Origin: Teichococcus wenyumeiae
GTDB taxonomy: Bacteria; Pseudomonadota; Alphaproteobacteria; Acetobacterales; Acetobacteraceae
NCBI RefSeq assembly: GCF_003696345.1
Contig: NZ_RFLX01000011.1
Span: 62,001 to 126,000, forward strand
Direction: 5' to 3'
DNA: 64,000 nt
Part shown: positions 54,792 to 63,616 of the stretch, piece after piece
Numbering within the stretch: the stretch's first letter is position 1
Layout: each line of letters begins with the position of its first letter
The notes under the pieces: generated by a model
What the model saw: the letters and a program-made list of their open reading frames with translations, nothing else
Databases searched by the model: none
What the model was told of the DNA's origin: nothing
Program-made: the position numbers and the translations under genes

Positions 54792-54821
54792 GGTGATGCC
54801 CCAGCCCGCTGGGGCATCACC
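54792..54821. terminator. bidirectional terminator hairpin
   Basis: GGTGATGCCCCAG (54792-54804) and CTGGGGCATCACC (54809-54821) form a perfect 13-bp stem with a four-base loop, in the 53-base gap between the convergent MFS and sugar-permease genes. Confidence 0.75.
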
Positions 54822-54838
54822 ACTCCCGTGCTTCCTGG

Positions 54839-55831
54839 CTATTCCGCCGGGGACGCGACCGGCGCCGGGCTACGGCTGAGGGCCCCCACCTGTTTCCGCC
54901 GGCTCAGTTGCTGATCCGCGATGACGCCGAGCAGAATGACACTCCCCATCACCGCGAAGTTGAGCGAGGAGGGGATGCCCAGGATATTCACCAGGTTCTG
55001 CAGGATCTGCAGCAGCACCGTGCCCAGCACGATGCCGAGGATGCTGCCCTCCCCGCCGCGCAGCGAGCAGCCACCCAGCACCGCAGCGGCGATGGCATAA
55101 AGCTCGTAGAAATTGCCGAAGGAGGATGGCGAGACGGAGCTGGTGTAGAAGACCAGCAGCACCGTCGAGAGCCCCGCCAGCCCGCCGCCGATGAGATAGG
55201 CCCCGGCGATGACGGCATTGGTGCGGATGCCGGAATGCCGCGCCGCTTCCTCGTTCCGCCCCACCGCGTAGAGATAGCGCCCGAAGACCGAGCGGTGCAG
55301 CAGCACCGCCATGCAGGCCGCCACCACCAGCAGGATGATGAAGGGATTAGGCACGCCGAAGCTGCGGCCGGAGGCAAGCCATGTCAGCGTATCCAGGTCC
55401 CCGGCGGCATAGCCGAAGCCCATGGTGCCGTCCTGCGTGTAGTAGCGAGCGATGCCGCGGTAGATCAGCAGGCCACAGAGCGTGACCACGAAGGGCTGCA
55501 GCCGCAGCCGCGTCACCAACAGGCCGTGCAGCAGGCCCAGCGCCACGCCGGCCGCCAGGATCACCAGCACCGCCAGAGGCCAGGGCAGCTCGAAATTTAC
55601 CAGCAGGTCCACCAGGATCACGCCCAGCAGCGCGAACATCGAGCCCACGGAAAGGTCGATGCCGCCGGTGATGATGATGATGCCCTGGCCAATGCTGAAG
55701 ACGCCGAAGAGGCCGATCAGGTTGGCCATGTTCAGCAGGTTGGTGCCCGAAAGGAAAAGCGGGTTCAGTGCCGCCGTGATGCCGCCGATGACGATCAGCA
55801 GCAGGCCGAGGCCGAGTTCCTTCTTGCTCAT
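54839..55831 (-). CDS. sugar ABC transporter permease (RbsC family)
   Basis: This 330-residue inner membrane permease of the ribose/xylose/galactose importer family has about ten hydrophobic segments. Hallmarks are GQGIIIITGGIDLSVGSMFALLGV, the cytoplasmic-loop region SVFGRYLYAVGRNEEAARHSGI, and AAAVLGGCSLRGGEGSILG. ATG 55831 overlaps the ATPase gene's stop by four bases, so the two are translated together; the upstream in-frame extension is antisense sequence. It is the last gene of the rbsB-rbsA-rbsC-type operon. Confidence 0.9.
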   Translation of the reverse strand: MSKKELGLGLLLIVIGGITAALNPLFLSGTNLLNMANLIGLFGVFSIGQGIIIITGGIDLSVGSMFALLGVILVDLLVNFELPWPLAVLVILAAGVALGLLHGLLVTRLRLQPFVVTLCGLLIYRGIARYYTQDGTMGFGYAAGDLDTLTWLASGRSFGVPNPFIILLVVAACMAVLLHRSVFGRYLYAVGRNEEAARHSGIRTNAVIAGAYLIGGGLAGLSTVLLVFYTSSVSPSSFGNFYELYAIAAAVLGGCSLRGGEGSILGIVLGTVLLQILQNLVNILGIPSSLNFAVMGSVILLGVIADQQLSRRKQVGALSRSPAPVASPAE

Positions 55832-57381
55832 GGATGTGCCGCCTCCGTGCCGGCATGGGTTTCCTCGGTCTGGCCGATGGCCAGCCGCAGCACTGCCTGC
55901 TCGCTGAAGGCATTGCGCTCCAGCATCCCGCTCACGCGGCCCTCGTGCATCACGGCAATGCGGTCGCTGACGCCGATCACCTCCTCCATGTCCGAGGAGA
56001 TCATCAGGATGGCCACGCCGGAATCGGCAAGTTTCCGCATCAGTGCATAGATCTCGCCACGGGCACCGACATCGATGCCGCGCGTCGGCTCGTCGAAGAG
56101 CATGACGCGGGGAGACATGCTGAGCCATTTGCCCAGCACCACCTTCTGCTGGTTGCCGCCCGACAGCGTGCCCGCCTTGACGGCGCAGGAGGGTGCCTTG
56201 ATGTGCAGGGACTGGCGCTGCGCCTCGCTTGCCACCTCTTCCCTGGCGCGGTCCACCAGCCCCAGGCGCGCATAGGCCGGCAGGTTGGCGAGGGTGACGT
56301 TCTGCACAATGGAAAGGTCGAGCACCAGCCCGGCGGCCTTGCGGTCCTCCGGCACCAGATAGATGCCGGCGGCAACCGCCTGCGCCGGCTCCGTGATCCT
56401 CAGCGCCTTGCCATGCAGCCGGATGTCACCACCCAGCGCCGGGTCGATGCCGAAAAGGGTGCGGGCCAGCGAGGTGCGGCCGGAACCCACCAGCCCTGCC
56501 AGGCCCAGGATCTCGCCCGGACGGATATGCAGGTCCACCGCGCGCTCCGGAAAGGCGGTGGTGCGCAGCCCGCGCAGTTCCAGCCCGCCCTCACCCGGCG
56601 CGCGGGCGGGCGGGGTATAGAGCGAGCGCAGGTCGCGCCCGATCATCAGCCGGATCATGGCGGCGTGGCTGATCTCCTCCCGCGCCAGCGCGCCTACCAT
56701 GCGGCCATCCCGCAGGCAGACGACACGGTCGGCACAGTCGATGATCTCGCCCAGGCGGTGGGTGATGTAGATGACGCCGGTGCCGCCGGCACGCAGCTCA
56801 TGCACCAGCGACAGCAGCCGCGCGGTCTCCGACAGCGTCAGGGAGGAGGTCGGCTCATCGAGGATGATGATGCGCGCCTCGGCCGCCAGGGCCTTGGCGA
56901 TCTCCACGAGCTGCCGCTGGGCGATGGAGAGTTCCGCCACCCGCGCATCCGGCCCGAAATCCGCGCCCAGCCTTTGCAGCAGCGGCGCCACGCGCGCGCG
57001 CGCCGCCGCCCGGTCCAGCAGCCGCAGCGGCCCGCCGCGCAGGGGCTCGCGCCCAAACAGGACGTTGGACGCGACATCGAGGTTGTCGAAGAGATTGAGT
57101 TCCTGATGCACGAAGGCGATGCCGGCGGCGCCGGCTTCCGAGACCGTCAGCGCCGGGTATTCGCGGCCACCGATCCGCACCCGCCCCTCGCTGGGCGGCA
57201 CCACGCCGCCCAGGATCTTCATCAGGGTGGACTTGCCGGCGCCATTCTCGCCGACAAGCCCAAGGACCTCGCCCGCATGCAGGCGCAGGTCGACGCCATC
57301 CAGGGCGCGCACGCCGGGATAGCTCTTGCCGATTCCCTCCAGTTCCAGCAGCGGAAGGTCCGGCGCCATGCTCGCGCCCAT
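55828..57381 (-). CDS. sugar ABC transporter, double ATPase (RbsA family)
   Basis: This 517-residue protein has two ABC domains, typical of RbsA/MglA/XylG. Domain 1 has Walker A GENGAGKS, signature LSIAQRQLVEIAKAL and Walker B IIILDEPTSSL. Domain 2 lacks a normal P-loop (GLVGSGRTSLA) but has the LSGGNQQKVVLGKWL signature and LFDEPTRGIDVGA, as usual for this family. ATG 57381 lies two bases after the binding-protein stop; ATG 57369 with TAGGAATGG upstream is an alternative. It powers the permease encoded next. Confidence 0.92.
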   Translation of the reverse strand: MGASMAPDLPLLELEGIGKSYPGVRALDGVDLRLHAGEVLGLVGENGAGKSTLMKILGGVVPPSEGRVRIGGREYPALTVSEAGAAGIAFVHQELNLFDNLDVASNVLFGREPLRGGPLRLLDRAAARARVAPLLQRLGADFGPDARVAELSIAQRQLVEIAKALAAEARIIILDEPTSSLTLSETARLLSLVHELRAGGTGVIYITHRLGEIIDCADRVVCLRDGRMVGALAREEISHAAMIRLMIGRDLRSLYTPPARAPGEGGLELRGLRTTAFPERAVDLHIRPGEILGLAGLVGSGRTSLARTLFGIDPALGGDIRLHGKALRITEPAQAVAAGIYLVPEDRKAAGLVLDLSIVQNVTLANLPAYARLGLVDRAREEVASEAQRQSLHIKAPSCAVKAGTLSGGNQQKVVLGKWLSMSPRVMLFDEPTRGIDVGARGEIYALMRKLADSGVAILMISSDMEEVIGVSDRIAVMHEGRVSGMLERNAFSEQAVLRLAIGQTEETHAGTEAAHP

Positions 57382-57383
57382 TC

Positions 57384-58340
57384 CTACCGCGTGCGCAGCA
57401 GATCCCGCATCTGCTTCTGGAACTCCTCGACATTCGATTTGTCGATGATGCGGGTTGGAATGATGATCTGCTTGCTGGCTGGGATGAAGCTGCGGTCGTT
57501 GTTCAGGTATTTCACCATGCCGACCATGCTCTGGTAGCCGAATTCGAAGGGCTGCTGCACCACGGTGGAATAGATGGTGCCGTCGGCGACGCCGCGCAGC
57601 GTCAGCCCGTCCTCGTCGAAGCCGACGATCTTCACGCGGTTCTCACGCCCCGCACCCTTCACCGCCTGGTAGATCTGCGGCGTGTTATAGGCCCAGAGGC
57701 CGACCAGCAGATCGATGTCGGCATAGCGCGCCAGCACATCCTCGACATTCCGCTTCGCGCGGGCCATGTCCGATTCGTCCGTGCGGATATCGACGATCTC
57801 GATATTGCCGCCCTGCAGCGCCTCACGGATGCCCTGCACGCGTTCCCGCGCATTGTCCGCGTCCATGGTGCCGACGAAGAGCATGGCCTTGCCGCCACTC
57901 GGCAGCGCCTTCTTCATCTGCGCCCCGGCCTCCCGCCCGGCGGCGACATTGTCGGTGCCGATATAGACCACGCGGTTGCTGGCCGGCGCATCGCTGTCCG
58001 TGGTGAAGAGCACCGCCTGGGAAGCAGCGCGGTTCAACATTTCCGTGGAATTGCCAGGGTTGATGGCGGAGATGGCGATGCCAGCCACCTTGCGCGCCAG
58101 CAGCTCATCCACGATGCGACGCTGCTCGGCGGCGCTGGCCTGGCCAGGGACAATCATCTCCATGTTGAACTCGGGGTGTTCCCGGTTCGCCTTCTCGATA
58201 CCGCGCCGGGCGATGGTCCAGAAATCGGCGGAAACATTGACAACGAAGGCCAGTGTCTTCTTCTCCTGCGCATGCAGGATGCGGGGGGCGCCCGCCAGGG
58301 CAAGCGCCGCCGGTGCGGCAAGCAAACTGCGCCGTTTCAT
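57384..58340 (-). CDS. sugar ABC transporter substrate-binding protein (RbsB family)
   Basis: This 318-residue periplasmic-binding protein of the ribose/LacI-like fold has a signal peptide (RRSLLAAPAALALAGAPRILHA) and family blocks LAFVVNVSADFWTIARRGIEKA, VAGIAISAINPGNS, YIGTDNVAAGREAGAQM and VGFDEDGLTLRGVADG. It is the first gene of the importer operon. The ligand could be a pentose, hexose, polyol or related compound; nothing in the sequence decides. The 152-base gap upstream contains no other gene. Confidence 0.92.
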   Translation of the reverse strand: MKRRSLLAAPAALALAGAPRILHAQEKKTLAFVVNVSADFWTIARRGIEKANREHPEFNMEMIVPGQASAAEQRRIVDELLARKVAGIAISAINPGNSTEMLNRAASQAVLFTTDSDAPASNRVVYIGTDNVAAGREAGAQMKKALPSGGKAMLFVGTMDADNARERVQGIREALQGGNIEIVDIRTDESDMARAKRNVEDVLARYADIDLLVGLWAYNTPQIYQAVKGAGRENRVKIVGFDEDGLTLRGVADGTIYSTVVQQPFEFGYQSMVGMVKYLNNDRSFIPASKQIIIPTRIIDKSNVEEFQKQMRDLLRTR

Positions 58341-58492
58341 GCTCTCTCCTGAACGTCCTCATGGCCCCTGTTCAAGCGGGGCCTTTTGGCAGCCGGTTCG
58401 GCTGTTGCGAGGAAGGCTAGCAGAGCATTCAGGAGAGTGGGAAGAAGACGCTTCGGACTTCACGTCTCCGTCATTTTTCGGAAAGGCAGCCG

Positions 58493-59263
58493 TTAGGTCC
58501 AGCCGCCATCCACCACGAATTCCTGGGCGGAACACATGGAGGAAGCCGCGGAACTGAGGAACAGTGCCATATCCGCGATATTCTCCGGCATCACCCGCCC
58601 GGCGAGGCACTGGCCGGCATCGATCTGCTTCTCCGCCTCGGGCGTGACCCAGAGCGTCAGTTGCCGCTTGGTCATCACCCAGCCAGGCACCAGCGTGTTC
58701 ACGCGGATATTCTGCTTGCCGTAGTCCCGCGCCAGCCCGCGTGTCAGGCCGTGCACCGAGGCCTTTGCCATCGTGTAGGCGGGCATCCCGCCCTGCCCCA
58801 GCTTCCAGCTCACGGAACCGAAGTTGACGATGGCACCGCCGCCTGCATGCTGCATCTGCGGGATGATGGCCTGGGCGGCAAAGAACATCGGGCGCTGGTT
58901 GATGGCCATGCGGTCATCCCAGTATTCCGGCGTCACATCCTCGGGTTTGTGGCGCTGGTCGTTGGCGGCGTTGTTGAGCAGCACGGTGATGTCGCCATGC
59001 GCCTGTTGCGCCTCTTGCACGGCGGCGCGTAGTGCTGCGATATCGCGCAGGTCGCAGCGGATGAATTTCGGTACATGCGTCGCCCCCTCGCTGCCGACCT
59101 GGCGCACCAGCGCCGCGCTGTCTTCTTCCGCGATATCGACAAAGGCGACCTTGGCGCCCTGGTGGGCAAAGGCGCGGGTCAGTGCGGCGCCGATGCCGGT
59201 GCCTCCACCCGTGATGAAGACGCTCCGGCCGGCAAGGTCGGGATAGACCGCGTTGCGCTGCAT
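58493..59263 (-). CDS. short-chain dehydrogenase/reductase
   Basis: This 256-residue classical SDR has the NAD(P) motif TGGGTGIG at 18-25, LLNNAAND near 95-102, catalytic serine in NFGSVSW and Y163-K167 (AYTMAKAS). It ends with the substrate-loop/C-terminal EFVVDGGWT. GAAGGGA eight bases before ATG 59263 supports this start over GTG 59296. It lies upstream of the Rbs-type importer operon on the same strand, suggesting a sugar or polyol dehydrogenase such as an L-arabinose/galactose or 3-oxoacyl-like enzyme. That role is inferred from position. Confidence 0.88.
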   Translation of the reverse strand: MQRNAVYPDLAGRSVFITGGGTGIGAALTRAFAHQGAKVAFVDIAEEDSAALVRQVGSEGATHVPKFIRCDLRDIAALRAAVQEAQQAHGDITVLLNNAANDQRHKPEDVTPEYWDDRMAINQRPMFFAAQAIIPQMQHAGGGAIVNFGSVSWKLGQGGMPAYTMAKASVHGLTRGLARDYGKQNIRVNTLVPGWVMTKRQLTLWVTPEAEKQIDAGQCLAGRVMPENIADMALFLSSAASSMCSAQEFVVDGGWT

Positions 59264-59400
59264 TCGGATGTTCCCTTCGGGATGTTGCTCCGACACTCAT
59301 GAAGTTGCGGTGCCGGCCTTGGTAGTCTGGCAGGCCTTGGCGGAGCGTCAATGCCATCTGCTGGCCTGCCGCAACGCTTCGCCACGATCTGCGCCACCCG

Positions 59401-60375
59401 CTAGCCTTTTGCCCCGCCGCCGCCCAGCACACGCGATGTCGCCAGAGCACCGTGCAGGACTCCCTGCCGGGCGAGGCGCGAGAGGGTTTCGCGAATCAGC
59501 CCTTTCGTGCGTTCTGGCAAAAGATCCGCCGCATGCCGCCGCAGGCGGACCAGGGCGAGGCTGGAGATCAGGGGCGGGTGCCCGATCGGCATAGCGCGCA
59601 GCCGCCCGGCAAGGACATCCCCATGCACGGCGGCATGGGTCAGGATGGTGGCGCCGAGTCCAGCGCCGACCATCGCCTTGGTGATGCTGACGCTGTCCAC
59701 CTCCATCGCCGGGCGCACCGGCTGCATGCCGCGTGCCAAGACACTGTCCAGCAGCAGGCGGTTGGTATGCGGGTGGGTTGGCAGGATCAGCGGCACTTGC
59801 AGCGCCTGCACAAGGCTGATCTCTCCGTCAGGCGGAAGCGGCCAGTCCGTCGCGGTGCCGGCGGGCGGCAGCACCAGCACCATGCGCTCCACGACCAGCG
59901 GCTCCACCTCCAGTTCCGGCAGGCGGGGTGGATTATGAACCAGCGCCAAGTCCACCCGCTGCTCCAGCACCCATTCCACCAGCCAGTGGCCCACGCCTTC
60001 CCGCACATACAGCGCTGCCTGCGGCAGGGTGGCGCGGAACCGCCGCATCAGCTCCGGCACCAGCATCACGCCCATGGCCGGCGGCACCCCTAGCGAAATG
60101 CGGCCCGTTCCGGCCAGGGTCTCGGAGCGGAGTTCCTCCGCCGTCTCCCGCAGTGACTGGAACACCGCCTCGGCGCGCTCCAGCAGCCGGGCGCCGGCGG
60201 GGGTCAGCTCGACTCCGCGCGGGCGGCGCAGCAGCAGCGTGACGCCCACTTCCTCCTCCAGCTTGCGGATCTGCCGGCTCAGGGCCGGCTGCGCGACGTT
60301 CAGCGCCTGGGCGGCACGCGTGATGCCGCCCAGCTGGGCCACCGAGAGGAAGTAGCGCAGCGCCCGCAGGTCCAT
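59401..60375 (-). CDS. LysR-family transcriptional regulator
   Basis: This 324-residue regulator has a winged helix at 1-62 (LRALRYFLSVAQLGGITRAAQALNVAQPALSRQIRKLEEEVGVTLL) and a co-inducer domain with the pattern of the Nac/CynR/CbbR-like group (GRISLGVPPAMGVMLVPELM). It is upstream of the SDR gene on the same strand and divergent from the alpha/beta hydrolase at 60497, with a well-formed inverted repeat in the shared gap. Likely targets are the hydrolase, itself and perhaps the SDR. Confidence 0.9.
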   Translation of the reverse strand: MDLRALRYFLSVAQLGGITRAAQALNVAQPALSRQIRKLEEEVGVTLLLRRPRGVELTPAGARLLERAEAVFQSLRETAEELRSETLAGTGRISLGVPPAMGVMLVPELMRRFRATLPQAALYVREGVGHWLVEWVLEQRVDLALVHNPPRLPELEVEPLVVERMVLVLPPAGTATDWPLPPDGEISLVQALQVPLILPTHPHTNRLLLDSVLARGMQPVRPAMEVDSVSITKAMVGAGLGATILTHAAVHGDVLAGRLRAMPIGHPPLISSLALVRLRRHAADLLPERTKGLIRETLSRLARQGVLHGALATSRVLGGGGAKG

Positions 60376-60404
60376 CGTCGCGTCCCGATCTATGCCTCAG
60401 CGGC

Positions 60405-60442
60405 ATGGTTTGCCATAATCCAACAGCTTTTGTGTATGGCAA
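60405..60442. promoter_or_regulatory. LysR-type operator with additional half-site in the divergent promoter
   Basis: ATGG-TTTG-CCAT (60405-60416) is a compact palindrome, and TTGCCATA (60410-60417) is mirrored exactly by TATGGCAA (60435-60442) 17 bases away. A recognition palindrome plus a spaced half-site is what LysR tetramers use. The site lies midway between the LysR start (60375) and the hydrolase start. Confidence 0.55.
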
Positions 60443-60496
60443 CACGCCGCACTAGGTCACCGCTGGAGAGCGGCGTCAGGGAAGGAAAGCAGCATC

Positions 60497-61288
60497 TTGG
60501 ACTGGGTGGAGGTGAACGGCGTTTCCCTGCGCTATGCGCTGGAGGGTGAAGGGCCGGTCCTGGTGCTGGTCCATGAGATCGGCGGCAGCCTGGAAAGCTG
60601 GGATGGCGTGGTGCCGGAGCTTGCCCGCCGCTTCCGCGTGCTCCGCTACGACCAGCGCGGCGCCGGCGGTTCCGAGAAGCCGCGCCAGCCCTTCGGCCTG
60701 AAGACCCTGGTTGAGGATCTCGACGCGCTGCTGGCGGCCTTGAGCCTGCCCGCGCCTTTCCATCTGGTCGGCGCGGCCATGGGGGCGGCGCAGGCGGTGA
60801 TGCTGGCGGCGCGGCGGCCCCGGCAGGTGGCCTCGCTGGCGCTGCTGAACCCGGCGCTGGAAGTCGATCCCGCCCGGGCCGGCCTGATGCGGGAGCGTGC
60901 TCGGCGTACCGAGGAACAGGGCCTGCGCGCCACCCTGGCCATGACCCTGGACCGTTCCTGGCCCCCCGATGGCTCCGAGGCCCGCGCGCGCTACCGGGGC
61001 CGTTACCTCGCCAATGACCCCTACGGCTTCGCCCGCCAGAACGAGGCGCTGCTGGATGTCGCGGTCGAGGGCCTGCTGGGCGGCCTGACCTGCCCCGTGT
61101 TGCTGCTGGCCGGCACGCGCGATGCCGTGCGCCCGCCGCAACTGGTGCGGCGCGCCGCGCAGCTTATCCCCGGCAGCCGCCTCGTTGAGGCCGATGCCGC
61201 GCATTTCACCGCCGCCGAGGCCCCTGCCGCCCTGCTGCGGCACCTGCGCCCCTTCCACGATGACGTCCTGGCGCAGGACAGGCGCTGA
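60497..61288 (+). CDS. alpha/beta hydrolase-fold protein lacking the nucleophile serine
   Basis: This 263-residue protein has the 3-oxoadipate enol-lactonase-like layout: VNGVSLRYALEGEGPVLVLVHEIGG, then VLRYDQRGAGGS. The nucleophile elbow reads VGAAMGAAQ, so alanine A94 stands where serine is expected, while the acid D209 (AGTRDAVRP) and histidine H236 (ADAAHFTAAE) are kept. RutD-like hydrolases show a comparable replacement, so it may still be catalytic, or it may be a binding protein. TTG 60497 with GGAAGGAAA in front is the likely start; GTG 60506 is an alternative. It is divergent from a LysR gene with an operator between. Confidence 0.82.
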   Translation: MDWVEVNGVSLRYALEGEGPVLVLVHEIGGSLESWDGVVPELARRFRVLRYDQRGAGGSEKPRQPFGLKTLVEDLDALLAALSLPAPFHLVGAAMGAAQAVMLAARRPRQVASLALLNPALEVDPARAGLMRERARRTEEQGLRATLAMTLDRSWPPDGSEARARYRGRYLANDPYGFARQNEALLDVAVEGLLGGLTCPVLLLAGTRDAVRPPQLVRRAAQLIPGSRLVEADAAHFTAAEAPAALLRHLRPFHDDVLAQDRR

Positions 61289-61354
61289 CGCGCGCGGCTT
61301 CGTGGAGGCCATGGCATGACCGCCGCCGCGCCGGCCAGCCGGACTCCCCCTGCC

Positions 61355-62155
61355 TCAGCCGCAGCGGACCGACATGCCGCCATCCACCACCAGCTCCGTG
61401 CCGGTGATGAAGCGAGCCTCGTCCGAAGCCAGGAAGAGCACGGCATTGGCGGTATCGCGCCCGTCACCCGCGAAGCCGAGCGGAATGCGCGCGATGCGCT
61501 GCTGGATCAGCGCCTCGGCATCGCCGCCGGCGCGCTGCTTCGCCAGCCGGACCTCCACCATGGGCGTATGCATCTGCCCCGGCACCACCGTGTTCACGCG
61601 GATGCCCTTCGGCGCGTATTGCACGGCCACCACGCGGCTGAACTGGATGATGCCCGCCTTGCAGGCCGCATAGGCCACCTGCGCCGCACCGGTCCAGCGG
61701 ATGCCGGACGTGGAAGCCAGGTTGACGATGGCGCCGTGCCCCTGCGCCTCCATGACCGGCAGCGCGTATTTGCAGGTCAGGAAGACGCTCTTCAGGTTGA
61801 AGTCCACCTGCGCGTCCCAGACTTCCTCCGGCATCTCGACCGGGCCGCCAGGCGCCGAGCCGCCAACATTGTTGACCAGCACATCGATCCTGCCGAAGCG
61901 GGTGTGGCAGCCCTCGATCATGCCGCGCACGGAGGCGCTGTCCGTCACGTCGCATTCCACCGGCACGAACTGGCCGCCCGCCTCGGCGATCAGCGCCGCC
62001 GTTTCCTCCATCGCGGCGAGGTTGCGGTCGGCGCCATACACCATGGCGCCTTCCCGCGCGAACTGCACGGCGGCGGCGCGGCCATTGCCCCAGCCGCTGC
62101 CGACGGAGCCGGCGCCGGTGACGATCACGACCTTATCCGCGAACCTGTTCAACAT
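61355..62155 (-). CDS. short-chain dehydrogenase/reductase
   Basis: This 266-residue SDR has an unusual glycine-rich nucleotide loop (TGAGSVGSGWGNGRAAA, longer than the classical TGxxxGxG), LVNNVGGS at 93-100, and catalytic S148, Y162 and K166 (NLASTSG; AYAACKAG). The end TGTELVVDGGMSVRCG is typical. AGGGAAGAACG before ATG 62155 fixes the start. It is divergent from the iclR-CMD-lactonase operon across 105 bases with an IclR-type site, so it probably belongs to the same regulon. Confidence 0.88.
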   Translation of the reverse strand: MLNRFADKVVIVTGAGSVGSGWGNGRAAAVQFAREGAMVYGADRNLAAMEETAALIAEAGGQFVPVECDVTDSASVRGMIEGCHTRFGRIDVLVNNVGGSAPGGPVEMPEEVWDAQVDFNLKSVFLTCKYALPVMEAQGHGAIVNLASTSGIRWTGAAQVAYAACKAGIIQFSRVVAVQYAPKGIRVNTVVPGQMHTPMVEVRLAKQRAGGDAEALIQQRIARIPLGFAGDGRDTANAVLFLASDEARFITGTELVVDGGMSVRCG

Positions 62156-62226
62156 CGTTCTTCCCTGCCATCCGGGCCCGTGCGAAGAGCGCAAGCTAGA
62201 CGTCACTTCCACTAGGCGCAACACAC

Positions 62227-62241
62227 TTCCGAAAACCGGAA
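62227..62241. promoter_or_regulatory. IclR-type operator candidate
   Basis: TTCCG-AAAAC-CGGAA is a perfect 5-5-5 inverted repeat in the 105-base gap between the divergent SDR and iclR genes, 20 bases before the iclR start. Two CACTTCC direct repeats lie alongside. Its size and symmetry fit IclR-family sites. Confidence 0.45.
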
Positions 62242-62260
62242 AGGCCGCTATGATGCGGGG

Positions 62261-63049
62261 GTGAGCAAGCAACCCAGCCCCACCCGCGCACCACGCAGCC
62301 GCGCCGCCGCCAGCACAGAGGCAGCGAAGCCGGCCGGCCTGAACGAAGGCAATGTGCGCGCCGTGGAGCGTGCCCTGGCCCTCCTCCGCGCCTTTCGGGA
62401 GGAGGACGAACCCTTGGGGCTGGCCGAGATCTCCCGCCGCGTCGGCCTCAACATGACCACCGCGCTGCGGCTGCTGCAGACACTGGAAAGCCACGCCTTC
62501 ATCCAGCGCCTGCCGAATGGCGGCTATCTGCTCGGCCCCACGGTGCTGCAACTGGGCGACATCTTCCGCCGCTCCCTGCGACTGGATAACCATGTGCCGC
62601 CGGCGCTGGAACGCCTGCGCCAGGAGAGTGACGAAAGCGCGACCTTCTTTGTGCGCGAGCACGAACAGCGCCGCTGCGTCTTCCGCCTGGATTCACCACA
62701 GATCGTGCGGGACTACGCCCGTATCGGCGAGGTGCAGCCCGTGAGGCGCGGCGCGCACGGGCACGCCCTGACGGCCTTCGAAGGCCCCGAGCCCCCGCCC
62801 GCACTGCCGGTGGTCACCAGGGGCGAGCGCCATCCGGAACTGGCGGCGATCGCCGCCCCGGTACTTGGCCCTTCCGGGCAGGTGGTGGGCTCCATCGGCA
62901 TCTCGGTGCCGCTCTATCGCTTCACGCCCGAGGTCGAAATGCTCTGCCGCCGACTGGTGCTGCGGGAAGCGCTGCAACTGACGCGTGAGCTGGGTGGCGA
63001 CACCGCCCGGCTCGAAGCCGCCGCGGCACCCAATCTGCCGGCCCGCTAG
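62261..63049 (+). CDS. IclR-family transcriptional regulator
   Basis: This 262-residue regulator begins with a low-complexity N-terminal tail (about 25 residues). A winged helix (AVERALALLRAFREEDEPLGLAEISRRVGLNMTTALRLLQTLESH) and the IclR effector domain (ESATFFVREHEQRRCVFRLDSPQ, SGQVVGSIGISVPLYRF) follow. The GTG start has a weak ribosome site. It is the first gene of a unit with the CMD-family and lactonase-like genes, 16 bases before the former, and probably controls this unit and the divergent SDR. Confidence 0.9.
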   Translation: MSKQPSPTRAPRSRAAASTEAAKPAGLNEGNVRAVERALALLRAFREEDEPLGLAEISRRVGLNMTTALRLLQTLESHAFIQRLPNGGYLLGPTVLQLGDIFRRSLRLDNHVPPALERLRQESDESATFFVREHEQRRCVFRLDSPQIVRDYARIGEVQPVRRGAHGHALTAFEGPEPPPALPVVTRGERHPELAAIAAPVLGPSGQVVGSIGISVPLYRFTPEVEMLCRRLVLREALQLTRELGGDTARLEAAAAPNLPAR

Positions 63050-63065
63050 AAGAGAAGGAAACGCC

Positions 63066-63614
63066 ATGCCCCGCCTCACCCTGCCTGCCGAAGACGCGAT
63101 GACGCCGGAGCAGCGGGAAGTCTGCGCCGAAGCCGCCTCCGGCATCCGGGGCCGTGTGCCCGCGCCGATGATCGCCTGGGTGCAGAGCCCGGAATTCGCC
63201 CGGCGCGGCCAGCGCTTGGGCGAGATGCTGCGCTACCAGACGACGCTGCCGCCCACCCTGTCGGAACTGGCCATCCTGATCACCGCCCGTTACTGGACCT
63301 CGCATTACGAGTGGACGGTGCACAAGCGCGAGGGGCTGAAGGCCGGCATGGACCCGGCCACCATCGACGCCATCGCGGCACGGCGCGAGCCGCCGCTGCG
63401 TGATGCGCAGGAACGCGCCGTCTATGCCATTTCCACCAGCCTGCTGGAGACGCGCGGCGTGCCGGAAGCGCTCTATGCCGAGGGTGTCGCTGCCCTGGGT
63501 GCGCGCGGCATGGTCGAGCTGGTGGGCATTCTGGGCTATTACGGTATGGTCTCGATGACGCTGAACACCTTCGAGATCGGCCTGCCCGAGGCTTTCGCGC
63601 CGGAGCTGGCCTGA
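63066..63614 (+). CDS. carboxymuconolactone decarboxylase (AhpD-like) family protein
   Basis: This 182-residue CMD-family protein is paralogous to the one at 10819-11427: both have LPPxLxELAIxxTxRxW, EWxVHxR and GARGxVELxGxxGYYxMVSMTLN. As in the paralogue the CxxC motif is missing, arguing against a peroxidase role. ATG 63066 has AGAAGAGAAGG in front. It is encoded between an IclR regulator and a lactonase-like gene, two bases from the latter, so a role in lactone or hydroxy-acid catabolism is likely. Confidence 0.88.
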   Translation: MPRLTLPAEDAMTPEQREVCAEAASGIRGRVPAPMIAWVQSPEFARRGQRLGEMLRYQTTLPPTLSELAILITARYWTSHYEWTVHKREGLKAGMDPATIDAIAARREPPLRDAQERAVYAISTSLLETRGVPEALYAEGVAALGARGMVELVGILGYYGMVSMTLNTFEIGLPEAFAPELA

Positions 63615-63616
63615 CC

